Made by a program: the position numbers and the translations under genes | In this document: positions 22,427 through 34,734 of the stretch, in pieces | How the letters are laid out: the number at the start of each line of letters is the position of its first letter | Position numbering within the stretch: the first letter of the stretch is position 1 | The notes under the pieces: generated by a model | What the model saw: the letters and a program-made list of their open reading frames with translations, nothing else | What the model was told of the DNA's origin: nothing | Databases searched by the model: none | Assembly: GCA_014281115.1 (NCBI GenBank) | Contig: JACONQ010000004.1 | Span: forward strand, 2,418,001 to 2,482,000 | Length of the DNA: 64,000 bases | Direction of reading: 5' to 3' | Source: Laburnicola sp. R22_1 | Taxonomy: Eukaryota > Ascomycota > Dothideomycetes > Pleosporales > Didymosphaeriaceae

Positions 22427-25400
22427 CAGGCGGCGGTCGTCATGTGTTTAAAGGCCGGACGGTGTGGGGGTAAACATACATTTGTGTTTCGGCATTGGCT
22501 TGTGCTGAGTATGAAGGTTTATAGCAGCTCTATGAAAGGCATCAGAGCGCGCAAGGCAGACTTGACCTTGGTCTTGTTCTTTGGAGATGGCCTGCCCCGT
22601 GCCCGGGGTTGCTGGCACGTATATAACTGATGTAGGGTCCTGACGCCCAGTAACATTACATCTGCGAGGGCCAACACTCCCTTTCCCGGCAAAGCGGCTG
22701 GCACTGGTTGGTGCCTTGAAGGAGCGTCATCCCAGGCGACCGTGCGGCCAAGCTCCCGGCCGTTTAGTGTCAGAGCTTCAGCACTGAGCACCCAGCCTTT
22801 GCCGTAGCGAGGATCCTGGGGTGCTCTGGGAGGCCACTGCAGTTCTCAAGGGCGCGGCTACGGGCGGTGATGAAAGGGGCGTCACCGCCTGGTGCTGGCG
22901 ACGGGAGACGACGACGCCGCCGCCGCCGCCGCCGCTACCTCAGGCTGTGTTGTGCCGCACAACTGGACGGCGACCTTTTGCTGCAGGCCCTGAGTAAGCG
23001 TGGCCGCCTGGCCGCTGGCGCAGGTCGTGTGCTGTCGCCGCCCATGGGCTGCAGCGCGTGCTCTCAGGGCCCGGGCTGCGCAAACAGTCCGTCGTCCGCT
23101 GTCCGGTGCTTCTGGAAGCAGCATCGAAGCGCGGCACCAGGTGCTGCAGCCGGCCTGGTGCTACGCCAGGGCTGGTGCTTGTCCTGGTCCTGGTCCACGG
23201 CTGATGAGGTGAAGCGCAAGGCCGTCGACGTCGGGACTGCAGCGCTCACGCGCTAATTTCCGCCCCGACCGCGATGCCATGTTGAGTGACGAGTCCGACC
23301 GGCGCCGTCGCCCGTGGGGGCAGTCGACTCGTGGCCTCTCTCGTACCGTAGACGCTCGCCTCGCCTGCAGAGTGCAGACGCGCCCGCCGGCACATGGATG
23401 GATGGGCGCCTGGGCAGCCCTCGGGTGCGGGAGCCGCACGTGACCGCCATCCTGCCCCGGCGGAGGCACCGCCGAGAGCAGGAGTGTGATGTCGACTGCA
23501 GCGTGTCTCCAGACGACGATGCGGTGTGAAGGTGAAACATCGGAGCGTGTATCATGGAGGTTGCCGCGAGACGTTGTGCCGCGCCGGACGTGATTGGTCC
23601 GAGCCCCCGCTTTCGGACAACAACACGCCGTCGAGCCTGGAGCCTGCCGACGCACGTGCTCGCCTTGCCGCTTTCGGCCCTCCGCGATGCGACAATGATT
23701 CACTGCTCTCGGCACACCGCAGCTTGGACGCCTGTCTGTTGAGTCAGGCGTAGGCAGAATGGAGAACGAAAATCGGGCTTCGTAGGAAAGCGTAACGTGC
23801 CTTATTATCCGGTGCAAGAACTGTAATTCTCCCAAGGTCCAGGGCAGGATGCAGGAACCGCCGGCGTGATTATGCGTCTTAATTAGACTAGATGCCAACA
23901 TCCGGGCTGGTAGGTCGGGTGCCCAGAGCTTGTCTCCCAGTCCGACTATGCGGCGAGAGAGACGTTGAGATACCGGCTAGTGGAATTACCATCGCCGGTG
24001 CATACCACGCCCAAGCCGCTAACAAGACGACATTGACCGTGGGCATTAACCTTCCAGTGTGTAGATACACCGCAGTCTCAAAACTACACTCTCACTGAAT
24101 AACACCCCTAATACACCCACTGCTAGATGACGGTCCCATCCCCGCCTACCCAAAGATCTACACCAGCTCCACGCGGGGTACCTATCCCACGACAATACAA
24201 AGACAACTGCCAACGACAACGCGTGGTGCAAGGCAACGTACACTGTGCTTTGAGAACCAGCAGCCGCCGATCCGGCAACCATCCTATGTAACATGGGTAC
24301 TGAAGAGGGCAAGCGTCCGAGTCATGCTGAGCTCTGTAGCCTCAATCTCGGATACCATCGCATACATATCAGCCTTATTCATACCGTACGTACATACATA
24401 GCACACGGATAGGCACATCCAAAGACCCGAATGCATAACTTGAAGGCTGTGCTTTTTTCTCTCTCTCTGTGGAGACGAACAACAGCGCCACGCGCTGGCG
24501 CGCATGGCGCACAAGCATTAGCGTTGGACCTGCGACAGGACGCTGTCCGTCTCCCCTTCTTGCGTACGGTAGTCTAGATTTAGCCAGTTTTCTTTTTGGA
24601 GAGAGATACGTGCCGGGTTAAGGATTTGCTGGGCAGACGTTATTCGCTTGTACGTGCCGGAGTGTTGGCTTTTCGTGTCAGTCAGGGAGGGTGAATGCCG
24701 GGGGGAGGACCGCATGCGTCCGCTTAACGGAGTGGTAATTTGGGCGAGGCGGTTCCTGGGCTTGGTGGGTGGTGGACACTGTACCGGTGTGCTGGGTAGG
24801 AGGAGGAGATCCATTGTACCACTGTAGTTTTGTCGATATAGCTTTGAAGATGCCAAGTGCTTGACTGTGCTGATCATGGCACACCGAAGAAGATTGAGGG
24901 TGCAATGACGCGCGTACTGTTACGATACCGAATCAATGTACCCAACCTCGTCTACAACACGCTTCAACCGCATTGGTAAAAGGAAGTTCCACAAGTTCAT
25001 TCCAGAACAATTTCATCATGTAACCTATGTATTGCAGGACTCCTTACCCGATGCCCAAATTCTTCGACGCCTCTTCTTGTTTAGGATGCTACACCCTAGC
25101 TGTCAAGCAGGGGGCTCTGCTTTTTTTGTCATGTTATTTGAGATGAAAGCCTTTGTCGTTCTGTTCTACCCCTAGGTAGAATGAATTTAACACACCATAC
25201 CCTAACTGAAACACATAAGCTAGTCTCGCATCTTCACACTGCATCCATGGCATCATCTCCCTAGTGCCCTTGAGCAAGACACTGCCTCTCAGACACCAGT
25301 CATGAGACCCTCTCTCCATCACTCACCCAGTCTTGTCGCTACCAATCGTATAATCTAGGTCAATTTTCAAATTGCTAGTTCCTCGCGGGAAGGATCTTCG

Positions 25401-25813
25401 CTTGCGACACTGTTGGGAAGCTGTGACGTTCAGAGTCTGTGCTACTATTTAGCCAGATGGGTTGATTGCATTGGCTTGTTGACGAAAAGATTGGTCCCGC
25501 AGCTAGCTAGCGGTTTGGCGAGTAACCGACTGCCCAGACTGTGATATGATAAGAGGGATACATGCTGGAGAAGATGGGGACGGCAATCACACGTAGGAAG
25601 ACAAGAGATGCCATAATGCGACTCAGCTGTTGAGCGCTAGACATCAAGGCAATCCCACCCTTCCCCGATCGCAGAACACGAAGCGTGCATGAGAAAACTA
25701 TGGCTATGATAATCCAAGAATTGGCAAGAAGTTTTTCAAGAACTCGATAGGACTAGTGTACGCTGTGAAGACCGCTAACGGCTAACCGACGAGAACTGGT
25801 CGATCATAACCCC
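22427..25813. other. 3.4-kb intergenic region upstream of the zinc-finger gene
   Basis: No supported gene. The segment 22,860-23,740 is GC-rich with a CGC trinucleotide run (22,912-22,935) and opposite-strand frames that have no recognisable content. A repeat fragment lies at 25,095-25,185. The part next to the zinc-finger ATG should hold its promoter. Confidence 0.45.
25095..25185. repeat. Fragment of a transposon-end repeat, little mutated
   Basis: The stretch with GGGGGCTCTGCTTTTTTTG, GAGATGAAAGCCTTTGTCG and CTACCCCTAGGTAGA matches the five AT-mutated copies near 41.7-43.6 kb over about 85 bp. It retains C and G where those copies carry T and A, so it shows what the family looked like before decay. 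No partner inverted copy is seen nearby. Confidence 0.75.
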
Positions 25814-27951
25814 TTACGTGGGGATACTATCCAGAGCGCGCTGGAACGTGCCCACCAACTTACGCGTGTCCTCAAGTCCGACACTGAAACGTACCAAGTC
25901 TGCTTCAATGCCCCACGAAGCAGCCTGCATATGTTAGTTTCCGGTCGATACGAGTTTCACGACAACTTACCCAATCGAGCTCTCCGTAATGCGCCAATAT
26001 CACGTATGGTGAACTGAAATATGGTCAGTGACTACTTCTTGTGGACGTAGGCTAGTCATGGTGAGGGCACATACGTGAGCGTGAAGTTTGTGCCCAAGCT
26101 TGGCCCTTTGACTGTGTCCAAGTTGTCGAAGAAGGCGATAGTGTCCTTCTTCGTGTAGAATGTCGCAGAGAGTAATCCGCCATAGCCGCCGTTCGCATTT
26201 CTGCACTTTTCGTAGAACGGCCGTGTCGGGCTGTGCTTTGGGTAATATACCTTTTTCACTTGGGAAAATGAGTTCAAGTCCTACAGGATTCTGGGTACAC
26301 TCACCACGTGGATGCGCAAGTAGTACTTCACATATGGCTTCAGCGTTAGCGTTGATGCGTTCGATGCGTGAGACAAAATCGCGGCTGTTGCGTTCGAGGA
26401 AGATGCTGTCTTCTGCCCAATGATTATCCTCGTAGTCTTCTTCCCAGGTACGTTTGAGAGTCTTGTAATTCTTCGATTCAGGATTCAGAATGAGACTGAC
26501 ATTACATTAGTGCAATAACATGCACGCTTGAACATACATACCTGCCACCCATGACATTGCTGTCACCGCTGAAGACCTTGGTCAAGCTGCTGACGACCAC
26601 ATCCGAGTAGGGGAGTACATTGACATTCAAGAAATTCCCTATCGTCTCATCGATGACCACGTAGAAATCATATTTATCGGCGAGGTAACGAATACGTTCT
26701 AGGTCCGGAGAGCGTAATAGCGGATTCCCCGGAAACTCGGTGAAAAGAGCTGCGAAGCGTTCGCCTCCTTCCAATCGCTTCTCTAGATCGTCCAACTCTT
26801 CCGACGAACCGAACCCGTAGAATTGAGAGCCGGGGCCGAACTTCTCGACAATCTTCAAGGTATCGATATAAGGAAACCTACTACGATCAATGCCGTGCTA
26901 GAAAGGAGGAACGTGGGCTCCGCTTACCCATATACGATGCTCTTCAGCGGGGCTCTGGTTGACAAGAGATTCCTATGGGCATTGAAGATGGAACTCATGC
27001 CACATGGGTAGAGATACACATCATCCTCGGAGAAATCAGCTACGTCCCGGGCGCTACCTACGTCCTTCTTCAGTGACAAGGCCTCCGCTAAGCCGACGTT
27101 TGCTGTCAACGAGCCAGCTATACGTCTTCGAATAGCCAGTTTCGCCTCCTTGGTTTGCGTGATGTCAAGATTGCGGCCAAATCTTTCTTCGACGAACCGG
27201 TTCGAATCTTGACTTTCGTTGCCATTTGGTCGATCTTCGGATTCGGTGAGGTCAATCGATGTCTTTTGTCTGTATCGCCGGGGACCCTTGCAGGATCTGG
27301 GTGGGTTGTAGACTTCCTTTGAATCTACTAGTATATCTTTGGCAAACAGAGATTGGCAATACTCCGCACGGCGACTTGAGACACCGTCGCCAGAGTGCTG
27401 CCAGAATGATTTCGCAATTTTAAAGTGGCTTCCGGGGAATAATACTGCGGAGACCCGAGGTGAGATAATAGAAAGCTCTTGGGACCGCGCTTTTTCTGAA
27501 AGGGGTACTAGGTCTATTATCCTTACTTGCTGGCAGTCCAATTCAGGAGCCTGGCGGACGATGAAGTCTTGACATCTCGCGGCGGTAGCATGTGTCGGAA
27601 AGAGCATTGCTTGCTCACCGGCTTGTCCATACTTAGCGGCGATTTCGGCTGCAAAACTCTGGATGACTTTGTGGATGAAAAAGCTTGGAAAATTAGTTTA
27701 GATTTGTATGGATACTGAGAGAGGTCAAACGCCACCGTGGATAGCCAGTCTTCATCTTGCTCAACACCCATTCTTCACCTTCTTCGTACCCAACATTTGC
27801 TCTCCAAGTAGGTAGCGAGACGCTGACAGCCTTTTTCAGTCAGACAAATGTGCCGATAGATATATGTGTTTCAGTGACTCACGTGCGCCGTCATGGGCGG
27901 GATGCTCTCTCCCACTTCCACATCGTTCTCGGTGGGATTGGAGACGGTCAT
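25814..27951 (-). CDS. STR2: Cystathionine gamma-synthase
   Basis: Eight exons (27951-27883, 27830-27736, 27683-26928, 26877-26542, 26495-26305, 26258-26075, 26013-25971, 25924-25814) join in phase to give 594 residues. The enzyme is a PLP-dependent protein that makes cystathionine from an O-acyl-homoserine and cysteine, in transsulfuration toward methionine. Diagnostic stretches are [17 protein letters not shown] near the N-terminus, [39 protein letters not shown] with the cofactor-binding Asp near 383, and [16 protein letters not shown] with the Schiff-base Lys near 407. Length and motifs match the fungal Str2-type enzyme rather than the shorter bacterial MetB. A TCACGTG E-box overlaps the first splice donor. 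The 5' end faces UTP22 across a short shared upstream region. All introns are 36-54 bp. Confidence 0.93.
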
Positions 27952-28222
27952 TCCCGATGAAAAGCGAGAGTCAACAAGCGGATTTGAAAGTTGAGAACCA
28001 ATGTCTGTATAGGTTTACAAAAAGACTGCTCTTCGGCGATGAGGCAATGGCAGTTCGTTAGACCGGGGCCAGCATTCTCCGACGTCGGCGGTCGGCAGTC
28101 CCTCAACTATTCTTTATCGATAAGGAAAGCACGAGCCACGCGGGCGCATGGCCGCCATGCGCCACAGCGATCCCACGATTTTTCTTTCTGATTCCGAAGA
28201 ATTGATCCTTTCAACGGCAACC
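27952..28222. promoter_or_regulatory. Shared divergent upstream region of STR2 and UTP22
   Basis: Only about 200-270 bp separates the two divergent start codons (27951 on minus; 28148 or 28223 on plus). It must hold both promoters or their 5' UTRs. I see no convincing TATA box. Co-regulation of sulfur amino-acid synthesis with ribosome assembly is possible but only inferred from the arrangement. Confidence 0.5.
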
Positions 28223-31200
28223 ATGGCGCCCGCAACGAAGCGCAGAAAGTTGACGCATGACGAAGACGACAGCGCAAGCGACTCGAGTCTTGCAGAAGAT
28301 ATCGCGAACGGCGCAAGTTTGAGCGGCGAAGGCGAGCGCACCGGAGAAGACCTGTCGATGGAGGAGCGGGAGAATGTAAGCGAGGATGACCCTTCCAGCG
28401 ACGACGATTTGGAAGAGGAAGGCGAGGAGAAGGCGATGGAAGCTGCAAAAGAGGAGAATCAACGCGTCTCGAAATCTAAAGAGAGACAACAGCCAAAGCC
28501 GCATAAAAAACCAGAAGCGCAGCTGCAAGATGGAGTATACACGGCCGAAACATTCAAGTCAAATGTCTTCAAGCTTCAGGTGGATGAGCTGCTTCAGCAG
28601 GTTAAGCCAAAGTACGGGAAAAAAGAATCAGCAGCAGAAAGCGGCATGCGAACCCTGAAAGGCCTTATCGAACAACTTCCGAGTCGCGAACCATCGCTGG
28701 TATGCTTCCCTGGACCTCCCTTGATACTCTTCTAACGGTACATAGCTTGCGGAAGCAGACAAAGCTCTCAAAGCTACTGGTGTATCGATCCCTTTCCCGA
28801 AGCCCTCTCCACCAAGCGATGCGAGATACAAATTCCAATATGAGCGCCCTGCGAGCATAAATGTTACCGGTAGCTATCCTCTGAAGACAGCGACGCGGTC
28901 GGATAAGGACCTGGCAATTGACATGGTCGTCACAATGCCCAAGGCCACCTTTCAAGAGAAAGACTACCTGAACTACCGATACTTCTACAAGCGCGCGTTC
29001 TACTTGGCTTGTTTGGCAACAGGCATAAAGAGCTCGAAAGAGCACAAGTTCAAGCTCTCGTATGAGTACCTGAACGGCAACCAGCTTCAACCCATTATCG
29101 TAGTACGCCCGAGCGGTAACGCTGATAGTGACGATTTTTCCAACTCAGGGTGCTGCATCAAGATTATCCTCGCGATGCCTGAGGGTGTCTTTCCCGAAAC
29201 GAAGCTCCTTCCCAGAGCAAATTGCATTCGCCCAAAAGGCGAGGATACCGAAGCGGGAAACAAAACGCTTGCTCCAACCCCGTTCTACAACAGTACCCTT
29301 CGGTCTGATGCTACTGTTACCTCCTACCTCAAATTACTGCACGTGAGCGCTGCAAGCTCGGATGCTTTCAAAGACGCCTGCATCCTCGGTCGCGTTTGGC
29401 TGACGCAGCGTGGATTTGGGAGTCAGGTTGCCAAAGGAGGGTTTGGCAATTTTGAATGGGCAGCTCTTATGGCTCTTCTAATGCAACCAAACCCAGGAAC
29501 CGGCCCATCTCCTCTTTCACACGGATACAGTAGCTATCAAATGTTCAAAGCCACGCTTCAGTTCCTCGCACGCCACAACCTGTCGAAGAAACCTTTCGCT
29601 TTCCAAGCGCCTGACATCGCCTTTCCAAAGACTGGTCTGATGCCTATGTTATTCGACGGTCCACGAGGCTTGAACATTCTTTTCAAGATGACGCCATGGT
29701 CTTATGCACACCTGCAACTGGAGGCAAAGATCACAGTTGACATGCTTGGAGACGCACTTTTTGATCAGTTCGATTCTACCTTCATCCTGCGCACTGACAT
29801 GATTAAGTATCGGTATGATGCTACGCTGGAACTGCCATTGGGCGCACTTGGGCTTGACGCAAAAGAAGCAGATTATGATGAGAAACTGGGAGTGACGTGC
29901 CACAAAGTCTACACCACTTTAACACGGGCACTTACTGACAGGGTCACTGCGGTGAACTTTTCGTTGCCTGACCACAGCGCTTGGCCGATTTCTTCATCCA
30001 GACCTCGGGACAACATGCAGGAGCGTATATTAATCAAGTTTGCAACCGACCCGGCTAATGCTAATCGAACTGTTGATCATGGACCTTCCGCGGAAAATAA
30101 ACAGGAGGCTGCGTCTTTTCGCAAATTTTGGGATGAAAAGTCTGAGCTCAGACGCTTTAGGGATGGGAGCATTCTCGAAAGTGTCGTCTGGTCCACAAAA
30201 GACAAGTCTGCGTCAATCCTAGAGCAAATCGTTCTATACATACTTGGAAAGCACGTCAATGGCCGCATTGGCGAAGCTGCCAAGTTCACGTACGACTCTT
30301 TCGCTCATCTGATTCCGTCCGCCCGTCTTCAAGGGCAATCCGGAACTGTACCATTCACGCCAATCATGACCGCATTTGCAGCGGTTGAGAAGGACATACG
30401 CGAACTCGAACACCTTCCACTTTCAGTTCGCCACATACGGGCTGCGGATGAGCAGTTGCGTTACTCAACTATCGATCCTCATCTGACGGTGCCGGCGTCT
30501 ATTGTATTGCAATTCGAAGCTTCTGCGCGATGGCCCGATGACTTGTGCGCCATTCAAAGAACGAAGATCGCATTTCTACTCAAGCTTTCCGAGCTATTGT
30601 CTGCCAGACACGACACTTATCTCACCCGTGTTGGTTTGGAAAATCCATCACAACCGTCGCAGAATCAGGCATACCTCGATATAACAGTCCGCTCGGGACT
30701 CACATTCCGTCTTCGCATTCATCACGACCGCGAAGCTACTTTGCTCGAACGACAACTCAAAGACAAATCGCTAGACGCGCAGTCTCGAGAGTCGGCTGCT
30801 GTGGCGCTCGCGCTATACAACCGCGACTTCTTGCGCGTCCTGTCGCACACTCAAGCGATACAGAATCTATGTACTCGCTATCCGGCTCTTTCGCCGGCTA
30901 TACGGCTGACGAAACGGTGGTTTGCCGCGCATTTGCTGTCACCGCACATCGTGCCAGAGCTGGTTGAACTCATGGTTGTCCGGACCTTCCTGCAACCGCA
31001 CCCCTGGCCTACGCCTTCATGTGCCACGACCGGTTTCTTACGCACGTTGGCATGGATCAGCCGCTGGGATTGGCGACACAGCCCTCTCGTTGTCGATTTC
31101 TCTTCCACCGTTTCGGGCGATCCTGCTGAGCCAGAGACAGTAAATAGCGGCCGCATGAAGGCCGAAGACGTCGAGAAGATACAGACACGCTTCGAGGCTT

Positions 31201-31853
31201 GGCGCCGTATCGACCCGGCGATGAACCGCGTGGTCCTCTTTGCGGCTACGAATCTAGACACGGATGGAAACACGTGGACTGATAAGGGGAGGCCTGAAAA
31301 GGTGGTTGCGGCTCGAATGACGGCGCTCGCTAAAGCGGCTACCACTGCTGTTCGTGCCGCTGAAGACCAGACGTTGTCTTCGGCGGATGAGAACTCTGCC
31401 GCACCCCGTTTCGCACCGGAATCACTCTTCATCCCTCAGCTACAGGACTTCGACCTCGTCATCCACATCGCACTCAAGTACTCCAATGCCGCCAAGAAAA
31501 ACACGTCCGTGGTGAAATTCAAAAACATCGAAATGCAGCAAGCACTAAGCAGTTCCCAAAGCAACACTCCACAGTTGGTGCGTCTCTTCGCTGCGGATCT
31601 GCAGAATATCTACGGCGACGCTGTATTGTGGTTCTGGGATGCGGAGACTATGTCGTGTATAGCAGGACTGTGGAACCCGGTTGTGACGTCGCAGCGCGCT
31701 TTCAAAGTCAAGGCGGGTTGGAATAGCAGTCCTGTGTGGAGTCACGGCGGTGACGAGAGGGCTGTGGAGCTGAGGGTTAATAAGGAGGCGGTGTGTAACG
31801 AGGTTAGGAGGTTAGGGGGTGAGTTAATTGGGAGGGTGATTGTGAATCGGTGA
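28223..31853 (+). CDS. UTP22: U3 snoRNP protein Utp22 / NOL6
   Basis: Two exons, 28223-28699 and 28746-31853, joined over a 46-bp intron (GTATGC...CATAG, TCTAAC branch), encode 1194 residues. The ATG at 28223 has context AACCATGG and gives MAPATKRRKLTHDEDD, a typical start with a basic nuclear signal. An in-frame ATG at 28148 would add 25 residues. An acidic stretch covers roughly residues 12-90. The body matches the Nrap fold: DLAIDMVVTMPKATF, YLNYRYFYKRAFYLACLA, GFGNFEWAALMALLMQ, LSPAIRLTKRWFAAHLLSPHIVPELVELMVVRTFL and a C-terminal LQNIYGDAVLWFWD. Length agrees with yeast Utp22. The protein acts in the nucleolar small-subunit processome with Rrp7 for early 18S rRNA processing. Confidence 0.93.
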
Positions 31854-31968
31854 AACAGGGAGGTTATAGTTTGAGGTATTCCAAAAAGCTCAATACTTAT
31901 TCCGTCCTCTCCCCTAGGCTAACAACTTCCATTAAAGCTCTGTGCCTGCCCTACCTACCTACGTGCGC

Positions 31969-32693
31969 TCACTCGCGCGGTGCATCAGTAAGCGGCACGT
32001 ACTGCACGCCATACAGCTTCTTTTTCTCGATGCTGCCATCCTCCTTCTTATCAACCACATATATATGCTGCATATACCCCTCTTCAACCGGCACAAACAT
32101 CCTCCCGGGACTCTTCAACTGATCACTCAACTCCTGATGATGCTCGGCCGCCGCAGCCCCGACATGAATAGCATCATACGGCGCGCCCTCGGCCCATCCC
32201 TTGCGCCCATCCCCCTTGACAAACCTCACCTGCCCCGAGTCCAGCATCCGCCTGCCCTCTTCTGACTTGGCCATGTTGGTCTCAGCCATGGCGACGAGCG
32301 GCTGTATGTGGTCGATGCCGACGACGCAGCCGGAGGGCCCGACGAGGTTCGCGAGCACGGCGGTGAGGTATCCGGAGCCGGAGCCGATGTCGAGGACGCT
32401 GGCGCCGGGGTGCAGGTAGGGGAGGAGCGATTCGCAGGCTGAGGCGTGCATGTGGGGGGCGGAGATTGTGGCGTGGTGGCCGATGGGTTGGGGGGAGTCT
32501 TCGTAGGCGGACGCGGGGGCGTAGTGCGCGCGGTCGACCTGTTGTGTTGTCAGTTGGGGAGCAGTTGGGATGCGGCGGTGTGGGGGGATACCTTTGTCAT
32601 GGCTTCTTTGACGCGGGAGGAGGAGATGAGGCCGTTGCGGGCGAGGTTGGCTATTAGGTCGGCGTTGGTGGTGCCGGAGCTTCGCCACGCCAT
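31969..32693 (-). CDS. Protein-L-isoaspartate O-methyltransferase
   Basis: Two exons (32693-32592 and 32538-31969) around a 53-bp intron (GTATCC...CAACAG) encode 223 residues, the usual size of the family. Conserved parts are MAWRSSGTTNADLIANL, RVKEAMTKVDRAHYAP, HHATISAPHMHA and the SAM-binding motif VLDIGSGSGYLTAVLA, followed by VGIDHIQPLV and HVGAAAAEHHQEL. The enzyme methylates L-isoaspartyl residues of aged proteins with S-adenosylmethionine, starting their repair; it is cytosolic. The start at 32693 gives the canonical N-terminus. The stop is 116 bp from the convergent UTP22 stop. It is divergent from the HAUS1-like gene. Confidence 0.94.
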
Positions 32694-33064
32694 GGTTATG
32701 GTTCGGGCTTGGGGTGAGGCGCGCAAGATGCGGGGGAGGAGCCTTAGGGACGGCAGCGTGGGTGGGCGGATGGGGGGTCGTCGAGGTGGGTGGGTGGCGC
32801 GTTTGGATGGAGGGTGGGAAGGCGGGAAGCACGCGGGTTGGAGAGTAGAGGTTCCTAGATTTACGATGGGCAGAGAGGCTTTTATTTGGTTGTTAATAGT
32901 GGAGAGGCGTTAGGAGTGTGGGCATGGGGTTAACGTCACTTTGACATGTATACACAGGGCTGAACAACTCCGGGGTAGCTGGTAGCTAGTTCTGAGCTCG
33001 CTGCGTGCCCCCGCTCCGCCCTGGCACAAAACAACCACCCACAACACCTCGTTCCGGCGCCGCC

Positions 33065-34031
33065 ATGGACAACCTCACGCCACAGGATCTCTTCTCCCCC
33101 TCCAAGGCCCGGCAGCAGCGCGCACAAGCAGCAGACTGGGCGCAAATCGACTCATGGCTGTCGTACAAGTACTCGGACCGCGCCGTCCCAACCTTCGAGC
33201 GCAACGAAGAAACGCTAAAAGTGCTGCGGGAGTTCTCGCTAGCGAACGAACGAGCAGACGAAGAGAGGATGATACTAGACAGAGTAGAAAGGGAAGCCTG
33301 CAAAGAGCTAGAAGCCGCCGAGGTATGAGTGAGAGAGGTCCGCCCGACCTACCATCGCATCTACCCGCGCATTCTCTGACGCAAAGCAGACATGCCGCGA
33401 CGCAGACGACGAAAAGATGCTCTCGGCCATAAAAGCGCACCTCACGCCTTCAGGCTCCGACGCCCTGCACGCGCTCGCGTCCACCGCCGTCGCCCTCGAC
33501 ACCCCCAGCGCCCACCCAGAGACGCTTGCCCACGCCCTCATCGCGCACACGTCCACCTCGCAGACCATCTCGAATAGCATCGACCACGTCCAAACGCTGC
33601 AGCGCTATCTGGACAGGCAGCACGCCCTGCTCCGCGCCCAGCTCACGGAGCTGCAGTCCAACCCAGCCTTCGCCACTCCGCCGTCGCTGCAGCGCCAAAC
33701 CACCGAGCAAGCACGCCAGACGAAGCATCTGCGCGCCAAGATACGAGAATACGAGGACAAGCTTGCATCGCTGCAGGCGTCGCAGGCGCGGAGCGCGACG
33801 CCGAGTTCCAAGAGCGCCAGTTCGGCGGATGCGATTGCGGATATGTTGGAGCAGCAGACGGCGCTGGGTGCGTTTAGGGAGAGGGTCGAGGCGCTGGAGA
33901 GGGAGGTGGATGAGTTTGCGGGCCTGCCGGCGGATCGGGAGGCGGCGAGGAAGGAGGTGGGGAGGTTGGAGGTGGAGTTGGATACTGTGAGGAGGAGGAG
34001 GGATGGGTTATTTGAGGGGCTGGTGGGGTAG
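33065..34031 (+). CDS. HAUS1-like augmin complex subunit
   Basis: Exons 33065-33322 and 33390-34031, separated by a 67-bp intron (GTATGA...AAGCAG), encode 299 residues. The N-terminus (LFSPSKARQQRAQAADWAQIDSWL, then AVPTFERNEETLKVLREFSLANERADEE) resembles the HAUS1 family. The rest is almost entirely predicted coiled coil, with a Gln/Leu/Glu-rich segment around 150-200 and a final basic helix. Human HAUS1 is of similar size (278 residues). Augmin binds existing microtubules and recruits gamma-tubulin for branching nucleation. The ATG at 33065 has context CGCCATGG. An alternative is an unrelated coiled-coil protein, since the evidence rests on the N-terminal segment. Confidence 0.7.
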
Positions 34032-34734
34032 GGGGTAGGGTGGTGAGTTGGAACGTTAGGTTAGGGCGACTACGTGTCGTTTGTGAATGCGCTGTGTAGG
34101 ATAGCGCTTTTCGAGATGGAGGTATATATCTATTTATTCGCTGGGTTTCATCTCGTGTCGTCGTTCTTCTACCGAACGAGCGAGCGCGATTGACGTGTAT
34201 CTGGAAGCTTCACACGACTTCAGAGAGCGTGACTTGTATCTACCCGTGGACCTATTATAGCACAACTACCTAGCACACTCGGACTCGAACCGCACTCTGG
34301 ACTAAAGTTCTAAACCAGAAATACAAAATGCTGGAGACGAACATGTCATCTCGTCTCGTAGAAGGCACTCGAAGATGAAAAACCCCATATTGCCAAATGC
34401 AATCGATTGACGTTGTGCGAGATGGTTCTGGCATGGATGGCGTGATTATACTGTAAAATTCAAAGCAAGTGAGTGGGCTGACTTTACCACGCGAGCTGAC
34501 GCCAACGGCCGGCCGAACTCGTACGAATACTGACTGTATTATTAGTGATGGGGTCGCGTGAAAGATGCGTGGCGGGTGGCGTTGTTTTGTTTCGGTGAGG
34601 AGATGTGACATGCGAACGTGCACGTGATTTTCATGTGTGCAACATGGTGAGTGAGTTGTTTATTGAACATCTTCGTCGTGTGGAGATTCTAATCAAGGTC
34701 GAGTCCGCACCATATATAGAGAGGAGTAAAATAG
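34032..34734. other. Intergenic, no gene seen
   Basis: This 0.7-kb gap follows the HAUS1-like gene. A T-arm-like word (GGTTCGAGTCC on the minus strand near 34,275-34,290) is present, but no cloverleaf can be built around it. Nothing else is supported. Confidence 0.4.

Noticed and set aside
22867..23901. GC-rich frames of 129 and 246 codons on opposite strands
   Set aside because: GC-rich DNA produces long chance frames on both strands; composition is Arg/Ala-heavy and no motif is recognisable.
34268..34300. GGTTCGAGTCC-like T-arm on the minus strand
   Set aside because: Stem pairing is incomplete and no D-arm or anticodon arm fits at the right distance, so no tRNA is called. No other tRNA or rRNA was found by eye.
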